Assembly (NCBI GenBank): GCA_905205995.1 | Contig: CAJLFU010000001.1 | Span: 62,001 to 126,000 of the forward strand | Source of the DNA: an uncultured Haemophilus sp. | GTDB lineage: Bacteria; Pseudomonadota; Gammaproteobacteria; Enterobacterales; Pasteurellaceae | Direction of reading: 5' to 3' | DNA length: 64,000 bases | In this document: one piece after another, positions 19,338 through 29,245 of the stretch | Layout of the letters: each line of letters starts with the position of its first letter | How positions within the stretch are numbered: position 1 is the stretch's first letter | Notes under the pieces: model-generated | Told to the model about the DNA's origin: nothing | What the model saw: the letters and a program-made list of their open reading frames with translations, nothing else | Databases searched by the model: none | Made by a program: the position numbers and the translations under genes

Positions 19338-19694
19338 ATGTTAGTTTATTTGCACATTGTTTGTGCATTTTTAAGTTTAGGATTATTAATTATCCGTGGG
19401 GGAATGCAATTAAGTGGGAAAGATTGGCGAGCGATTAAACTGCTAAAAATTTTACCGCACTTAGTTGACACACTTTTAATTGCGAGCGGCTTAACGATTT
19501 TCTTCTTGGTCGGTTATCAGTTACAAAGCTGGCTCATCATAAAAATCATCATGCTTGTGCTTTATATCTTCTTCTCTGCTAAATATTTTAGTCGCAAAGC
19601 TACAAATCCAAATAATGTATTTCTAGCATTTGCTGTATTAAGTTTCTTGGGGGCAATTTTCTTTGCTTACCAACCAGACTTCATGGAAAGTTAA
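19338..19694 (+). CDS. SirB2 family membrane protein
   Basis: A 118-residue protein of four hydrophobic helices with very short loops, beginning MLVYLHIVCAFLSLGLL. The HI motif in helix 1, the RGGMQL after it and the LPHLVDTLLIASGL stretch near 40-53 are typical of SirB2 (originally named as a regulator of invasion genes in Salmonella, now regarded as a membrane protein of uncertain role). AGGAG ends five bases before the ATG at 19338, so this start is preferred over the GTG at 19332. One uptake signal lies inside. Confidence 0.8.
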   Translation: MLVYLHIVCAFLSLGLLIIRGGMQLSGKDWRAIKLLKILPHLVDTLLIASGLTIFFLVGYQLQSWLIIKIIMLVLYIFFSAKYFSRKATNPNNVFLAFAVLSFLGAIFFAYQPDFMES

Positions 19695-19698
19695 TCAT

Positions 19699-19734
19699 AA
19701 AAAAATCCATCTTAAATTGAAGATGGATTTTTTG
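19699..19734. terminator. Bidirectional terminator, sirB2/yciH
   Basis: AATCCATCTT and AAGATGGATT form a 10-bp stem with A and T runs on both sides, between convergent genes. Confidence 0.85.
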
Positions 19735-19740
19735 TTTTAT

Positions 19741-20061
19741 CTAACCGCCGGCTAACTTTACTTTAAATCCTTTTTGTTCTAAAAGTTGTTTTAGTAAATC
19801 ACGTTTTTCGCCTTGAATCTCAATATTGCCGTCTTTTACTGAACCACCACAACCACACCGCTTTTTAAGTTCAGCCGCTAACTTTTTCAATTCATCATCA
19901 GCTAAATCTAGCCCAGTAATCACTGAAACGCCTGCGCCTTTTCGACCACTAGTTTGTTTTTGTATGCGAACCACACCATCACCTTTAGGGCGTTGTACTG
20001 GCTGCTTTTGCTCTTTAATTCTACCTACTTCGGTAGAATAAACTAAAGTACTCTCTGTCAT
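19741..20061 (-). CDS. yciH: SUI1-family translation factor YciH
   Basis: The 106 residues are the bacterial relative of eukaryotic initiation factor 1. The SUI1 fold is visible in the second half: TGLDLADDELKKLAAELKKRCGCGG near 45-70, then GNIEIQGEKRDLLKQLLEQKGFKV. The start at 20061 follows the pyrF stop by one base (TAGTATG), so pyrF and yciH are coupled; a longer open frame begins inside pyrF and is not used. Proposed to tune start-site fidelity under stress. It is the last gene of the cmk-to-yciH cluster. Confidence 0.93.
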   Translation of the reverse strand: MTESTLVYSTEVGRIKEQKQPVQRPKGDGVVRIQKQTSGRKGAGVSVITGLDLADDELKKLAAELKKRCGCGGSVKDGNIEIQGEKRDLLKQLLEQKGFKVKLAGG

Positions 20062-20062
20062 A

Positions 20063-20755
20063 CTACAAAAGTGATGAATTAATTGAACGAAGCACTTCTG
20101 CTGGATTTTCAGCTTGAGTAATTGGGCGACCAATCACCAAATAATCAGAACCAGAACGGATAGCCGCGGCAGGAGTCATAACGCGACGTTGATCGCCAAA
20201 ATCACTTCCTATTGGACGAATCCCCGGTGTGACTAATTTAAAATCAGGGCCACAAGTATTACGTAAAATCTCCACTTCTTGTGGTGAACAAACGACTCCA
20301 TCTAATCCTGCTCGCTGGGTTAAATGCGCAAGACGTAATACATGTTCAAGTGGTGAAGAATTAATACCGATTTGTAATAAATCCAAATCTTCCATACTGG
20401 TCAATACGGTTACTGCAATTAATAAAGGCGCATCTTTTCCATAAGGCTCGAGAATTTTCTTCGCTTCTTCCATCATTTTCAGACCACCGCTAGCATGGAC
20501 ATCAACCATCCATACACCTAAATCAGCCGCAGAACGCACTGCTCTTGCCACAGTATTCGGAATATCATGAAATTTAAGATCGAGGAAAACATCAAATTGA
20601 CGCTCGTGTAATTGCTTAACGAAATTTGTTCCTAGTGTGGTAAACATTTCTTTACCCACTTTTAAACGGCATAAGCTTGGATCAATTTGATCCACGAGGG
20701 ATAGCGCTTGTGCTTCCGTTTCGTAATCTAATGCAACGATTACTTTGCTATTCAT
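20063..20755 (-). CDS. pyrF: Orotidine-5'-phosphate decarboxylase
   Basis: Final step of UMP synthesis. The 230 residues carry the catalytic [11 protein letters not shown] near 60-70 (Lys and Asp of the active site), MVDVHASGG near 85-93, and the phosphate-binding LVTPGIRP near 183 and [12 protein letters not shown] near 205-216. The gene lies 21 bases after lapB and 1 base before yciH, the usual gammaproteobacterial order. Confidence 0.97.
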   Translation of the reverse strand: MNSKVIVALDYETEAQALSLVDQIDPSLCRLKVGKEMFTTLGTNFVKQLHERQFDVFLDLKFHDIPNTVARAVRSAADLGVWMVDVHASGGLKMMEEAKKILEPYGKDAPLLIAVTVLTSMEDLDLLQIGINSSPLEHVLRLAHLTQRAGLDGVVCSPQEVEILRNTCGPDFKLVTPGIRPIGSDFGDQRRVMTPAAAIRSGSDYLVIGRPITQAENPAEVLRSINSSLL

Positions 20756-20776
20756 AATTTTACCTCACTGTGTCAA

Positions 20777-21955
20777 TTAATTATGTTCTGGTTTGATGGA
20801 TTCCCACTGTTTGCAAGAAGGACAATTCCACATTAATTTATGGGTTTGATAACCGCAATTTGAGCAACGATAACCAAAGCTTTGCTTAATTCTCTCACCG
20901 ACCATTTTATGTAGCAAAATTAAGCTTTCCTTACCCCGCCCTTCCTCTGCATCATCAATTTGGAATTGAATAAAACGGTGGAAAATAGATGTACTCGGAT
21001 GTTTTGTTAACTGCTGATAAAGTTTTGATTGTGCGGCACTCTTACCATCTTTCTCTTCAATCACGCTTGCTAACATTAAATCGACTTTAGTATTGTTAAC
21101 CTGCTTACTGGCTCGAATCAAGAATAACTCAAAGTTATCTCTCTCTCCTAATTCATCATAACAATATTTGAGCGTTTTCAGCACTTCACCAATATAAATT
21201 GGGTTTTGATCAAGAATATTCTCTAAAAAATGAATGGCTTGACGATAGTTTTTATTAGCCATTTCTAAATCAGCAAGTAGCATTGATGCTCTCACACTGG
21301 TTGGAGATACATTCAGCGCTTTTTGTAAAATACTGGGTTTTTCGACCGCACTTTCAAGTTCACCGCTTAAGGCATATTCACAATAACATTGTGCTAATTC
21401 CACATTATTTTCTTTAGGTGAGATCTTGGCAAGCTTCTCTGCGATATTAACCGCTTTTTTCCATTCTTTTGTTTTTTGATAAATCACTAAAAGCTGTTGT
21501 AGTGCATTTTCAGCAAACTCTGGTTCATCCACCATAATGATGTAAAGCGCTTCAGCACGGTCATAAAAACCGACAGTCATAAAATCTTTGGCAAGTTGCT
21601 GTTTAGCTAATAATTTTTGTTCGAAAGAATAATTGGGACTACGATCGAGTGCTTGATGAATGCGTAAAGCACGATCCACTTCGCCTCGAGAACGGAAAAG
21701 ATTACCGAGCGTTAACTCAGCTTCAAATTGTGAGTTGCTTTCAATTTCATTTTCTGTTTCTTGTTTTTGCAACATATCAAGAAACAAATCAACGGCTTTA
21801 TCCGTTTGATTAGAAAGCAAAAAATTGACCCCCGTGACATAATCACGGGAGAGTTTATTACTAATATCTTCCTGATCTTTCTTGGCACTCCGATGCCCCA
21901 TATACCAACCGTAAGCGGCGGCTATTGGCAGAAGCAGAAAGAGTAATTCAAGCAT
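20777..21955 (-). CDS. lapB: LPS assembly protein B (YciM)
   Basis: The 392 residues have one N-terminal membrane helix (about 1-18), a long array of TPR helices (about 30-350), and a C-terminal rubredoxin-like zinc site with four cysteines in YRCSNCGYQTHKL and WNCPSCKQWE. LapB stays at the cytoplasmic face of the inner membrane and adapts FtsH to degrade LpxC, holding lipid A synthesis in check. The start shares a base with the lapA stop (TAATG), so the two are coupled. Confidence 0.95.
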   Translation of the reverse strand: MLELLFLLLPIAAAYGWYMGHRSAKKDQEDISNKLSRDYVTGVNFLLSNQTDKAVDLFLDMLQKQETENEIESNSQFEAELTLGNLFRSRGEVDRALRIHQALDRSPNYSFEQKLLAKQQLAKDFMTVGFYDRAEALYIIMVDEPEFAENALQQLLVIYQKTKEWKKAVNIAEKLAKISPKENNVELAQCYCEYALSGELESAVEKPSILQKALNVSPTSVRASMLLADLEMANKNYRQAIHFLENILDQNPIYIGEVLKTLKYCYDELGERDNFELFLIRASKQVNNTKVDLMLASVIEEKDGKSAAQSKLYQQLTKHPSTSIFHRFIQFQIDDAEEGRGKESLILLHKMVGERIKQSFGYRCSNCGYQTHKLMWNCPSCKQWESIKPEHN

Positions 21956-22251
21956 TATACTGCCTTATCGCGAGTAGTCGTTAATTCGTTAATTTGTAAT
22001 GTTTGACGTTTAACTTGACGCGCTAACGACATATTTTTGAATTTTAATTTTAAGTAGAAGAATCCAGTAATTAACCAACCTAAAATTAATCCAAAACCAA
22101 ATAAAATCGCGACTAGCGTTGAAAGTTGGAATTGGCTTTCAGCAACAATGTAGTTAAAGGTGATTACTTGATCATTATTCGCCCCTATAGTTACCGCAAC
22201 GATTACGATAGCTAGCACAATAATGAGTCCGAGAATATATTTAATCATCAC
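21955..22251 (-). CDS. lapA: LPS assembly protein A (YciS)
   Basis: A 98-residue inner-membrane protein with two helices (about 3-22 and 43-66) and a basic C-terminal coiled-coil tail, the DUF1049 layout. It works with LapB in LPS homeostasis. It lies 89 bases after ihfB, across a terminator, and overlaps lapB by one base, so lapAB probably have their own promoter. Confidence 0.92.
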   Translation of the reverse strand: MMIKYILGLIIVLAIVIVAVTIGANNDQVITFNYIVAESQFQLSTLVAILFGFGLILGWLITGFFYLKLKFKNMSLARQVKRQTLQINELTTTRDKAV

Positions 22252-22295
22252 AATCTCCTTGTTAAGAATAGTTTCATTATGCCAAAATTTGTAAT

Positions 22296-22321
22296 AAAAA
22301 ACGACACCTAAGTGTCGTTTT
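22296..22321 (-). terminator. Terminator of ihfB
   Basis: ACGACAC (22301-22307) and GTGTCGT (22312-22318) with a four-base loop; on the minus strand it is followed by a T run. It separates ihfB from lapA. Confidence 0.8.
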
Positions 22322-22340
22322 ATTGATATCGATTGAATGT

Positions 22341-22625
22341 TTAAGCAAAAACATTTACGCGATCTTTTAATTCTTTACCTGCTTTAAAGTGCGGTACCGA
22401 TTTAGCATCTAATTTTACAGAATCACCGGTTTTAGGATTACGGCCCACTCGCGGTTGACGATGGTGTAAAGAGAAGCTACCAAAACCACGCACTTCAATA
22501 CGATTACCTTCTTCTAAAGATTGTGCAATGAGTTCAAGAATATCCTTTACAATACCTTCTACTTCTTTTGCGGATAAAGTTGGGTGCTTTGTTGATAGAT
22601 TTTCAATTAGTTCAGATTTAGTCAT
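22341..22625 (-). CDS. ihfB: Integration host factor beta subunit
   Basis: DNA-bending HU/IHF-family subunit of 94 residues, starting [11 protein letters not shown] with ATG at 22625 and GGAG eight bases upstream; a TTG two codons earlier is not needed. The DNA-intercalating arm [10 protein letters not shown] and the core [11 protein letters not shown] are intact. It heterodimerises with IhfA. Its place right after rpsA is the usual one. Confidence 0.96.
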   Translation of the reverse strand: MTKSELIENLSTKHPTLSAKEVEGIVKDILELIAQSLEEGNRIEVRGFGSFSLHHRQPRVGRNPKTGDSVKLDAKSVPHFKAGKELKDRVNVFA

Positions 22626-22733
22626 CGTCAACTCTCCTTTAAATTTCTACTTAAACTTGTTATTAAGACTTACAGGTAATGTATTAGTTCATAATAAATT
22701 ACCACTAAATCCTTGTTAATTATAGCTGGTAGT

Positions 22734-22764
22734 AATAAGGCTGAGTCCATGACCCAGCCTTATT
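22734..22764 (-). terminator. Possible terminator after rpsA
   Basis: AATAAGGCTG and CAGCCTTATT form a 10-bp stem with an internal loop. The T run on the minus strand is poor, so termination may be partial. Confidence 0.45.
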
Positions 22765-22776
22765 TATGTGAATTAA

Positions 22777-24426
22777 TTATTCACCTTTAGCTGCTTTGAA
22801 AGCTTCAGCCATTGCGTTTGGAATAGCAACATCTTCTTGTTTGGTATTCACGTTTGCAACTGCAGCGGCTTCTTCAGCTTGATCTTTCGCTTTTACAGAT
22901 AAGTGAACGATACGAGCTTTACGATCAACACCAGTGTATTTCGCTTCAACTACATCACCTGGTGCAACTTCGTTTGTTAAGTCTGCTGCACGGATATAAC
23001 CTTCAACGCCACCTGCTAATTCAACTTTAGCACCTTTAGCGTCAGCTTCAACAACAGTTGCAGAAACTACTGCACCTTTTTTGTTGATTGCTACGAAGTT
23101 GTTGAATGGATCATCTTCAAGTTGTTTGATACCTAAAGAAATACGTTCTTTCACTGCATCTACTGCTAATACTACTGCAGAAACTTCGTCACCTTTTTTG
23201 TAGTTACGAACTGCTTCTTCACCTGGAACATTCCAAGAAATGTCAGATAAGTGAACTAAACCGTCGATGCCACCTTCAAGACCGATGAAGATACCGAAAT
23301 CAGTGATTGATTTGATTTTACCAGTAACTTTGTCGCCTTTGTTGTGAGTTTCAGCGAATTGAGTCCATGGGTTAGGTTTGCATTGTTTTAAACCTAAAGA
23401 AATACGACGACGTTCTTCGTCAACTTCTAATACCATAACTTCAACTGTATCGCCTAAGCTTACAACTTTAGATGGGTGGATGTTTTTGTTAGTCCAATCC
23501 ATTTCAGAAACGTGAACTAAACCTTCAACGCCATCTAAGATTTCAACGAAACAACCATAGTCAGTTAAGTTAGTTACTTTACCAGTTAATTTGCTGTTTA
23601 CTGGGTGGTTTTCAGCGATAGCAACCCAAGGATCTTGACCTAATTGTTTTAAGCCTAAAGATACGCGAGTACGATCTTTGTCAAATTTTAATACTTTAAC
23701 AGTTACTTCGTCGCCTACATTCACGATCTCGCTTGGGTGTTTAACACGTTTCCAAGCCATATCAGTGATGTGTAATAAACCGTCAACGCCACCTAAATCT
23801 ACGAATGCACCGTAGTCAGTTAAGTTTTTAACGATACCTTTAACTTCTGAACCTTCAGCTAGGTTCTCAAGGATTTGTTCACGTTCTTGGCTGTTTTCAG
23901 ATTCGATCACTGCACGACGAGAAACAACAACGTTGTTACGTTTTTGATCTAATTTGATTACTTTGAATTCTAATTCTTTACCAAGTAGGTGATCAGCTTC
24001 ACGTGCTGGACGTGTGTCAACTAATGAACCTGGTAAGAATGCACGAACACCGTTTAACTCAACTGTGAAACCGCCTTTCACTTTACCGTTGATTAAACCG
24101 ATAACGGTCGCTTTTTCTTCGTAAGCTTTTTCTAATTCAATCCAAGATTCGTGACGAACTGCTTTCTCACGAGAAAGTTTCGTTTCGCCGTAACCATCTT
24201 CAACTGCATCTAAAGCTACGTTTACTGTGTCGCCAACTTTAACTTCAAGTTCACCTTGAGCGTTTTGGAATTCAGCAACAGGAATTGCAGATTCAGATTT
24301 TAAGCCTGCATCAACAAGTACAAAGCCTTTTTGAATAGCAACAACAGTACCGCTAACGATTGAACCTTGACGGGTTTCAAGGCCTTTTAATGATTCTTCA
24401 AAGAGTTGAGCAAAAGATTCTGACAT
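22777..24426 (-). CDS. rpsA: 30S ribosomal protein S1
   Basis: The 549 residues contain six S1 RNA-binding repeats; the repeats starting near 105, 190, 275, 362 and 450 each show a G-x-V-x-x-I/L-T-D-x-G-x-F pattern (for example [18 protein letters not shown]). S1 unwinds mRNA leaders at initiation and is essential for mRNAs with weak ribosome sites. It follows cmk at 96 bases, the standard order. Codon use is strongly biased as expected for a very highly expressed gene. Confidence 0.97.
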   Translation of the reverse strand: MSESFAQLFEESLKGLETRQGSIVSGTVVAIQKGFVLVDAGLKSESAIPVAEFQNAQGELEVKVGDTVNVALDAVEDGYGETKLSREKAVRHESWIELEKAYEEKATVIGLINGKVKGGFTVELNGVRAFLPGSLVDTRPAREADHLLGKELEFKVIKLDQKRNNVVVSRRAVIESENSQEREQILENLAEGSEVKGIVKNLTDYGAFVDLGGVDGLLHITDMAWKRVKHPSEIVNVGDEVTVKVLKFDKDRTRVSLGLKQLGQDPWVAIAENHPVNSKLTGKVTNLTDYGCFVEILDGVEGLVHVSEMDWTNKNIHPSKVVSLGDTVEVMVLEVDEERRRISLGLKQCKPNPWTQFAETHNKGDKVTGKIKSITDFGIFIGLEGGIDGLVHLSDISWNVPGEEAVRNYKKGDEVSAVVLAVDAVKERISLGIKQLEDDPFNNFVAINKKGAVVSATVVEADAKGAKVELAGGVEGYIRAADLTNEVAPGDVVEAKYTGVDRKARIVHLSVKAKDQAEEAAAVANVNTKQEDVAIPNAMAEAFKAAKGE

Positions 24427-24522
24427 ATAAATAATCTTCTTAATTTAAGTTAATAACATCCACATTAAGATCCATAAAATGCGGGGTTGAGGATAAATGT
24501 CTATTCTTCCTTGAATAAACAG

Positions 24523-25203
24523 TTAAATCGAAATTGACGCTTTTTGTTGAATATAAGCCAACGCTTGAGCAATGACTTCATCAATACTCAATGTTGTACT
24601 ATCTAACAATAAAGCATCATCAGCCGGTTTCAATGGCGCAATCTCACGATTTCTATCACGAAAATCGCGTTCTTGTATCTCGGCTAAAATCTGTGCAAAG
24701 TTACCATTAATTCCCTTATTTTGCAACTGTTTATAGCGTCTTTTTGCACGTTCTTCCGCACTTGCGTCTAAAAATAGTTTAATTTGTGCATTTGGGAAAA
24801 CCACAGTTCCCATATCTCGCCCATCCGCAATCAGACCGTCATTTTTACCAAAATCCTGCTGAAGTTGCAGTAAAGCTGACCGCACTTTTGGGAAAACCGC
24901 CACTTTTGATGCAGCTTCCGCCACTTCTTGCGTACGGATTAAATGGCTTACATCCATCCCACCAAGAAGCACATTGACTTCTCCATTCTTTGGAATGAAC
25001 TGAATATCTAAATGACGTGCTAACTCCGCTAATCCTTCTTCATCGGTTAAATCTGCATGACGTTTCAACGCAGCTAATGCCGTCACGCGATAAATGGCAC
25101 CACTATCTAATAAGGTAAAACCTAACTTCTCTGCCAATGCATAGCAAAGCGTTCCTTTTCCAGCCCCACTTGGGCCATCAACGGTGATAATTATCCCCAT
25201 CAT
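24523..25203 (-). CDS. cmk: Cytidylate kinase
   Basis: Phosphorylates CMP and dCMP. The 226 residues carry the P-loop [11 protein letters not shown] near 9-19, the NMP-binding segment with LLDSGAIYR near 31-39, [13 protein letters not shown] near 127-139, and the LID-like [10 protein letters not shown] near 152. Either of two adjacent ATGs (25203 or 25200) may be used. It is the first gene of the minus-strand cluster. Confidence 0.96.
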   Translation of the reverse strand: MMGIIITVDGPSGAGKGTLCYALAEKLGFTLLDSGAIYRVTALAALKRHADLTDEEGLAELARHLDIQFIPKNGEVNVLLGGMDVSHLIRTQEVAEAASKVAVFPKVRSALLQLQQDFGKNDGLIADGRDMGTVVFPNAQIKLFLDASAEERAKRRYKQLQNKGINGNFAQILAEIQERDFRDRNREIAPLKPADDALLLDSTTLSIDEVIAQALAYIQQKASISI

Positions 25204-25521
25204 CTTTATCCTTTTACTTTCAAAACCGACATATTATAGACATAAATGACTTATTTCTCTAAAGATTCTTTTGCTAAATGGTAAAAATATTAGCTATCGG
25301 AATTGTAAATAAATATAGATAATTCATACAAGATTTAAAGAAAACATACAGTATCAGCTCTTAGCCCTCCTTCACAAAGTGACAAACTCTACCGATAAAA
25401 GAAAAACATCAATAATCGTTACAATGCTTTTTCAACAAATGAATAAAAAAATTAAGAATTTCACAATATATAACATGAAAATTATTCTTTAGATCTTATA
25501 TTCATTTCATGATCTCATCCC
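25204..25521. other. AT-rich gap between cmk and the heme receptor
   Basis: About 320 bases without a gene. I see no CCAA or other simple repeat, no tRNA, no clear terminator. It must hold the divergent cmk promoter and the upstream control region of the receptor; a weak Fur-like element is at 25471-25489. Confidence 0.6.
25471..25489 (+). promoter_or_regulatory. Weak Fur-like element upstream of heme receptor
   Basis: About 12 of 19 positions agree with the Fur consensus, with the central ATGAAAATTATT run. It is about 70-85 bases upstream of the predicted start, so it may not be a repressor site. Low confidence. Confidence 0.3.
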
Positions 25522-25550
25522 TTGAATTTCACCCCTTAGAAGAAGATAAT
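25522..25550 (+). promoter_or_regulatory. Sigma-70 promoter of heme receptor
   Basis: TTGAAT at 25522-25527 and GATAAT at 25545-25550 with a 17-base spacer; start near 25557, and a strong AGGAGG ribosome site precedes the ATG at 25584. Confidence 0.6.
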
Positions 25551-25583
25551 ACGAATCTTTCTCATACAGATAGGAGGTAATTA

Positions 25584-28451
25584 ATGAAAAAACAAATGAG
25601 ATTAAACTTAGTTACATTTTGCATAATAAATGCAATGAACATTAATATTGCTGAAGCTCAAACAGAAGAAACACTCGATCAAATAAATGTGGTTGAAAAA
25701 AATGTAACTAATGATAAGAAACCATTTACAGAAGCAAAAGCTAAAAGCACAAGAGAGCATATATTTAAAGATACACAAACTATCGATCAAGTGATTCGTA
25801 GCATTCCGGGGGCCTTTACTCAACAAGATAAAGGATCAGGAGTGATTTCAGTTAATATTCGTGGTGAAAATGGATTAGGTCGTGTCAATACGATGATTGA
25901 TGGTGTGACACAAACTTTTTACTCTACAGCTATGGACTCAGGTCAATCAGGCGGTAATTCTCAATTTGGTGCATCACTTGATCCTAACTTTATTGCTGGT
26001 GTTGATATCAATAAAAGTAACTTTTCAGGTTCCACAGGTATAAATACCTTATCTGGTAGTGCTAATTTTAGAACACTAGGTGTTAGTGATGTTATCACAG
26101 ACGATAAACCTTTCGGCCTCATTGTAAAAGGTATGACAGGTAGCAATGAAACTAAATCGAATTTTATGGCTACGGCTGCAGGCAGAAAATGGCTTGATAA
26201 TGGAGGGTATGTCGGTGTGGCATATGGTTACAGTCAACGTGAAGTCTCACAAGATTATCGTATCGGTGGAGGAGAACGATTATCTACACTTGGGCAAGAC
26301 ATTCTTGCCAAAGAAAAAGAAGCCTATTTCCACAATGCCGGTTATATTTTAAATTCTGCTGGGCAATGGACACCTGATTTAAGCAAAAACCATTGGTCTT
26401 GCAACGCGCCAAACCCAACATTTAACGGAAATACAGCTCCAATTACAACGACAAATGAACTGACTGGTGCAATTGAAACAAGAACACCAGGCTGTATTAC
26501 TCGAGTTGAAAGAAAAGAAGAAAATTATGATTATGTGAGTGAAGAAGATACACCTAACGAGCCTCGTTACAATACATCTAGCTATCAACTTAACACCTAT
26601 AAAAATGAAACTAGAACAAAAATTCTAAGAGAATTAGAAAATGGTGTGCCACCTAAAGATATCCCCGAATTACAAAATGATGTAGATTCAACAAATAACT
26701 CATTTGAACGTAATAAAGATCAATACAGCGTTGCCCCTATTGAACCAGGCAGTCTGCAATCTCGTTCTCGTAGCCATTTACTAAAATTTGAATATGGCGA
26801 TGATCGCCATACTTTAGGTGCACAAATTCGCACTCTTGATAATAAAATTGGTTCTCGAAAAATTGAAAATCGTAATTATCAATTAAATTATAATTTTAAT
26901 AATAATCGCTATCTTGATCTAAATTTGATGGTAGCACACAACTTGGGCAAAACCATTTATCCTAGAGGCGCATTCTTTTCTGGGTGGCAAGTCGAAGATA
27001 AATTAATTACAAAGAATGTGGCAAATATTATTGATATTAACAATAGCTATACTTTTTTATTGCCAAAAGAAATCGATTTAAAAACCACATTGGGCTTTAA
27101 CTACTTTATTAATGAGTATAGTAAAAACCGTTTTCCAGAAGAATTAAGTTTGTTTTATAACAATGAATCACACTCCCAAGGAAACTATAGTTATTTAGGT
27201 CGCTTCCAAGGAAGCAAAAGCGGATTACCACAACGTTCAGTGATCTTACAACCTTCGGGTAAACAACAATTTAAAACTGTTTATTTTGATACCGCACTTT
27301 CTAGAGGAATTTACCATTTAGACTATAGTGTCAATTTTACGCATTATGCATTTAACGGTGAGTATGTAGGTTACGAAAATACACCAACACAAATTAATGA
27401 ACCGATTTTGCATAAATCAGGACATAAAACAGCGATAAATCACTCTGCAACACTTAGTGCAGATATCAATGATTATTTTATGCCATTTTTTACCTATTCA
27501 CGCACACATAGAATGCCAAATATTCAAGAAATGTTCTTCTCCCAAGTCTCTGATGTTGGCGTAAATACGGCATTAAAACCTGAGCGAGCTGAAACTTATC
27601 AACTTGGGTTTAATACCTATAAAAAAGCTGTTTTTACAGAAGAAGATGTTCTAGGTTTAAAACTAGTGGGATATCGTAGTTTCATCAAAAATTATATTCA
27701 TAATGTATATGGTGTATGGTGGAGAGATGGCGTTGTTCCTGACTGGGCAGCTAATAATGGATTTAGATTTACCATTGCTCATCAAAATTATAAGCCTATT
27801 GTGAAAAAGAGCGGCATCGAGTTAGAAATTAACTATGACATGGGACGTTTCTTTGCAAATCTGTCTTATGCATATCAACGAACAAATCAACCAACCAATT
27901 ATGCAGATGCAAGTCCACGTCCTAATAACGCATCAAAAGATGACATTCTAAAACAAGGTTATGGTCTATCCCGTATCTCAATGTTACCTAAAGATTATGG
28001 AAGATTAGAACTTGGCTCTCGCTGGTTTGATCAAAAATTAACTGTTGGTATTGCTGCTCGTTACTATGGGAAAAGCAAACGAGCAACCATTCAAGAAGAC
28101 TATATTAACGGTTCTGAATTTGAATTAAATACTAGTCATGAAAGAACTTATTATGCAATTAAGAAAACAGAAGAAATTAATAAACAACCGATTATTTTAG
28201 ATTTGCATATAAGTTACGAACCTATCAAAGATTTGATTATCAAAGCTGAAGTACAAAACCTACTAGATAAACGTTATGTTGATCCTTTAGATTCTGGCAA
28301 CGATGCGGCATCTCAACGCTATTATTCAAGCTTAAATGATTCCATTTGTAGCAAAAATGATACTTGCGATAACGGAATAAAAGATAAATCTGTGCTTTAT
28401 AACTTTGCACGAGGAAGAACTTACATTCTCAGTTTAAACTATAAATTCTAA
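25584..28451 (+). CDS. hup: TonB-dependent heme/hemoglobin-type receptor (Hup-like)
   Basis: Outer-membrane receptor of 955 residues. The signal peptide is about 1-25 (cleavage after AEA), followed by TEETLDQINVVEK resembling a TonB box. The plug (about 55-165) has VISVNIRGENGLGRVN and MIDGVTQTFYS, as in the heme/transferrin/lactoferrin class. In the barrel, a FRAP-like element SRTHRMPNIQEMFF precedes NTALKPERAETYQLGFN, the counterpart of the NPNL motif of heme receptors. Two late cysteine pairs suggest loop disulfides. The neighbours cmk on one side and mtnN-recJ-dsbC-prfB on the other match where I recall hup (HI1217) in H. influenzae, supporting the name. There is no phase-variable repeat in the signal-peptide region, unlike the Hgp proteins. 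Confidence 0.75.
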   Translation: MKKQMRLNLVTFCIINAMNINIAEAQTEETLDQINVVEKNVTNDKKPFTEAKAKSTREHIFKDTQTIDQVIRSIPGAFTQQDKGSGVISVNIRGENGLGRVNTMIDGVTQTFYSTAMDSGQSGGNSQFGASLDPNFIAGVDINKSNFSGSTGINTLSGSANFRTLGVSDVITDDKPFGLIVKGMTGSNETKSNFMATAAGRKWLDNGGYVGVAYGYSQREVSQDYRIGGGERLSTLGQDILAKEKEAYFHNAGYILNSAGQWTPDLSKNHWSCNAPNPTFNGNTAPITTTNELTGAIETRTPGCITRVERKEENYDYVSEEDTPNEPRYNTSSYQLNTYKNETRTKILRELENGVPPKDIPELQNDVDSTNNSFERNKDQYSVAPIEPGSLQSRSRSHLLKFEYGDDRHTLGAQIRTLDNKIGSRKIENRNYQLNYNFNNNRYLDLNLMVAHNLGKTIYPRGAFFSGWQVEDKLITKNVANIIDINNSYTFLLPKEIDLKTTLGFNYFINEYSKNRFPEELSLFYNNESHSQGNYSYLGRFQGSKSGLPQRSVILQPSGKQQFKTVYFDTALSRGIYHLDYSVNFTHYAFNGEYVGYENTPTQINEPILHKSGHKTAINHSATLSADINDYFMPFFTYSRTHRMPNIQEMFFSQVSDVGVNTALKPERAETYQLGFNTYKKAVFTEEDVLGLKLVGYRSFIKNYIHNVYGVWWRDGVVPDWAANNGFRFTIAHQNYKPIVKKSGIELEINYDMGRFFANLSYAYQRTNQPTNYADASPRPNNASKDDILKQGYGLSRISMLPKDYGRLELGSRWFDQKLTVGIAARYYGKSKRATIQEDYINGSEFELNTSHERTYYAIKKTEEINKQPIILDLHISYEPIKDLIIKAEVQNLLDKRYVDPLDSGNDAASQRYYSSLNDSICSKNDTCDNGIKDKSVLYNFARGRTYILSLNYKF

Positions 28452-28462
28452 TGGGTTTATAT

Positions 28463-28496
28463 AAAAAGGCATAGTCAATTAACTATGCCTTTTTAA
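28463..28496. terminator. Bidirectional terminator, hup/mtnN
   Basis: AAAAGGCATAGT and ACTATGCCTTTT form a 12-bp stem with a CAATTA loop and flanking A/T runs, between convergent genes. Confidence 0.88.
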
Positions 28497-28555
28497 ATAA
28501 TGTTTATGATTCAATTTTAGAATTTATTATCTTATTAAAAGATTATTACTACATA

Positions 28556-29245
28556 CTACAGTCTGTCTATCATCCCTAATACTAATGCCGAAGACTGTTT
28601 TGCAGCTAACGGTAAGAACTCTTCAAAAGACATACTCGCTTCGCCATCTCCTGCATCAGAAATAGCTCGAACAACCACAAAAGGTACGTTAAAGGCATGA
28701 CAAACTTGTGCAATCGCTGTTGCTTCCATTTCTACTGCAGTCACATTGGGGAAATCAGCTTTAATTTGAGCAATTTTTTCTTCGCTATTAATAAAGCTAT
28801 CACCCGAGCAAATTAAACCACGTTTTACATTTTGTCCTTGTGACTGTGCAATTTCATCGGCTAAATCGGCTAATTTTTGATCAGAAAGGAAAGCCGCTGG
28901 ATTGGCGGGCAACTGACCTTTTTCATAGCCAAATGCCGTCACATCGGCATCGTGATAGCGGGTTTCATCCGAAATAACGATATCTCCTACTTTTAAACCT
29001 TTTGCGACACCGCCTGCTGACCCGGTATTTAAAACCACATCCGGTTTAGCTAATTGTAATAAAGCGGTAGTGCCAATAGCCGCAGCGACTTTACCAATCC
29101 CAGATTGCAATAATGCGACTTCTTTACCATTAATTTTGCCTTCAAAAATGACAGCACTTGCCACTTTTGTTTCTCTTTTATCTATCATTAATTGGGATAA
29201 AATTTCCACTTCTTGTACCATTGCACCAACAATCCCGATTTTCAT
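28556..29245 (-). CDS. mtnN: 5'-methylthioadenosine/S-adenosylhomocysteine nucleosidase
   Basis: The 229 residues are the size of the Pfs enzyme. It hydrolyses MTA and SAH, sparing methyltransferases from product inhibition and feeding S-ribosylhomocysteine to LuxS. Visible are [14 protein letters not shown] at the start with the catalytic Glu, TGSAGGV near 74, SGDSFI near 152, [12 protein letters not shown] near 172, and [11 protein letters not shown] near 194 with the catalytic Asp. The start overlaps the stop of the DsbA-like gene (TAATG). Confidence 0.96.
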   Translation of the reverse strand: MKIGIVGAMVQEVEILSQLMIDKRETKVASAVIFEGKINGKEVALLQSGIGKVAAAIGTTALLQLAKPDVVLNTGSAGGVAKGLKVGDIVISDETRYHDADVTAFGYEKGQLPANPAAFLSDQKLADLADEIAQSQGQNVKRGLICSGDSFINSEEKIAQIKADFPNVTAVEMEATAIAQVCHAFNVPFVVVRAISDAGDGEASMSFEEFLPLAAKQSSALVLGMIDRL

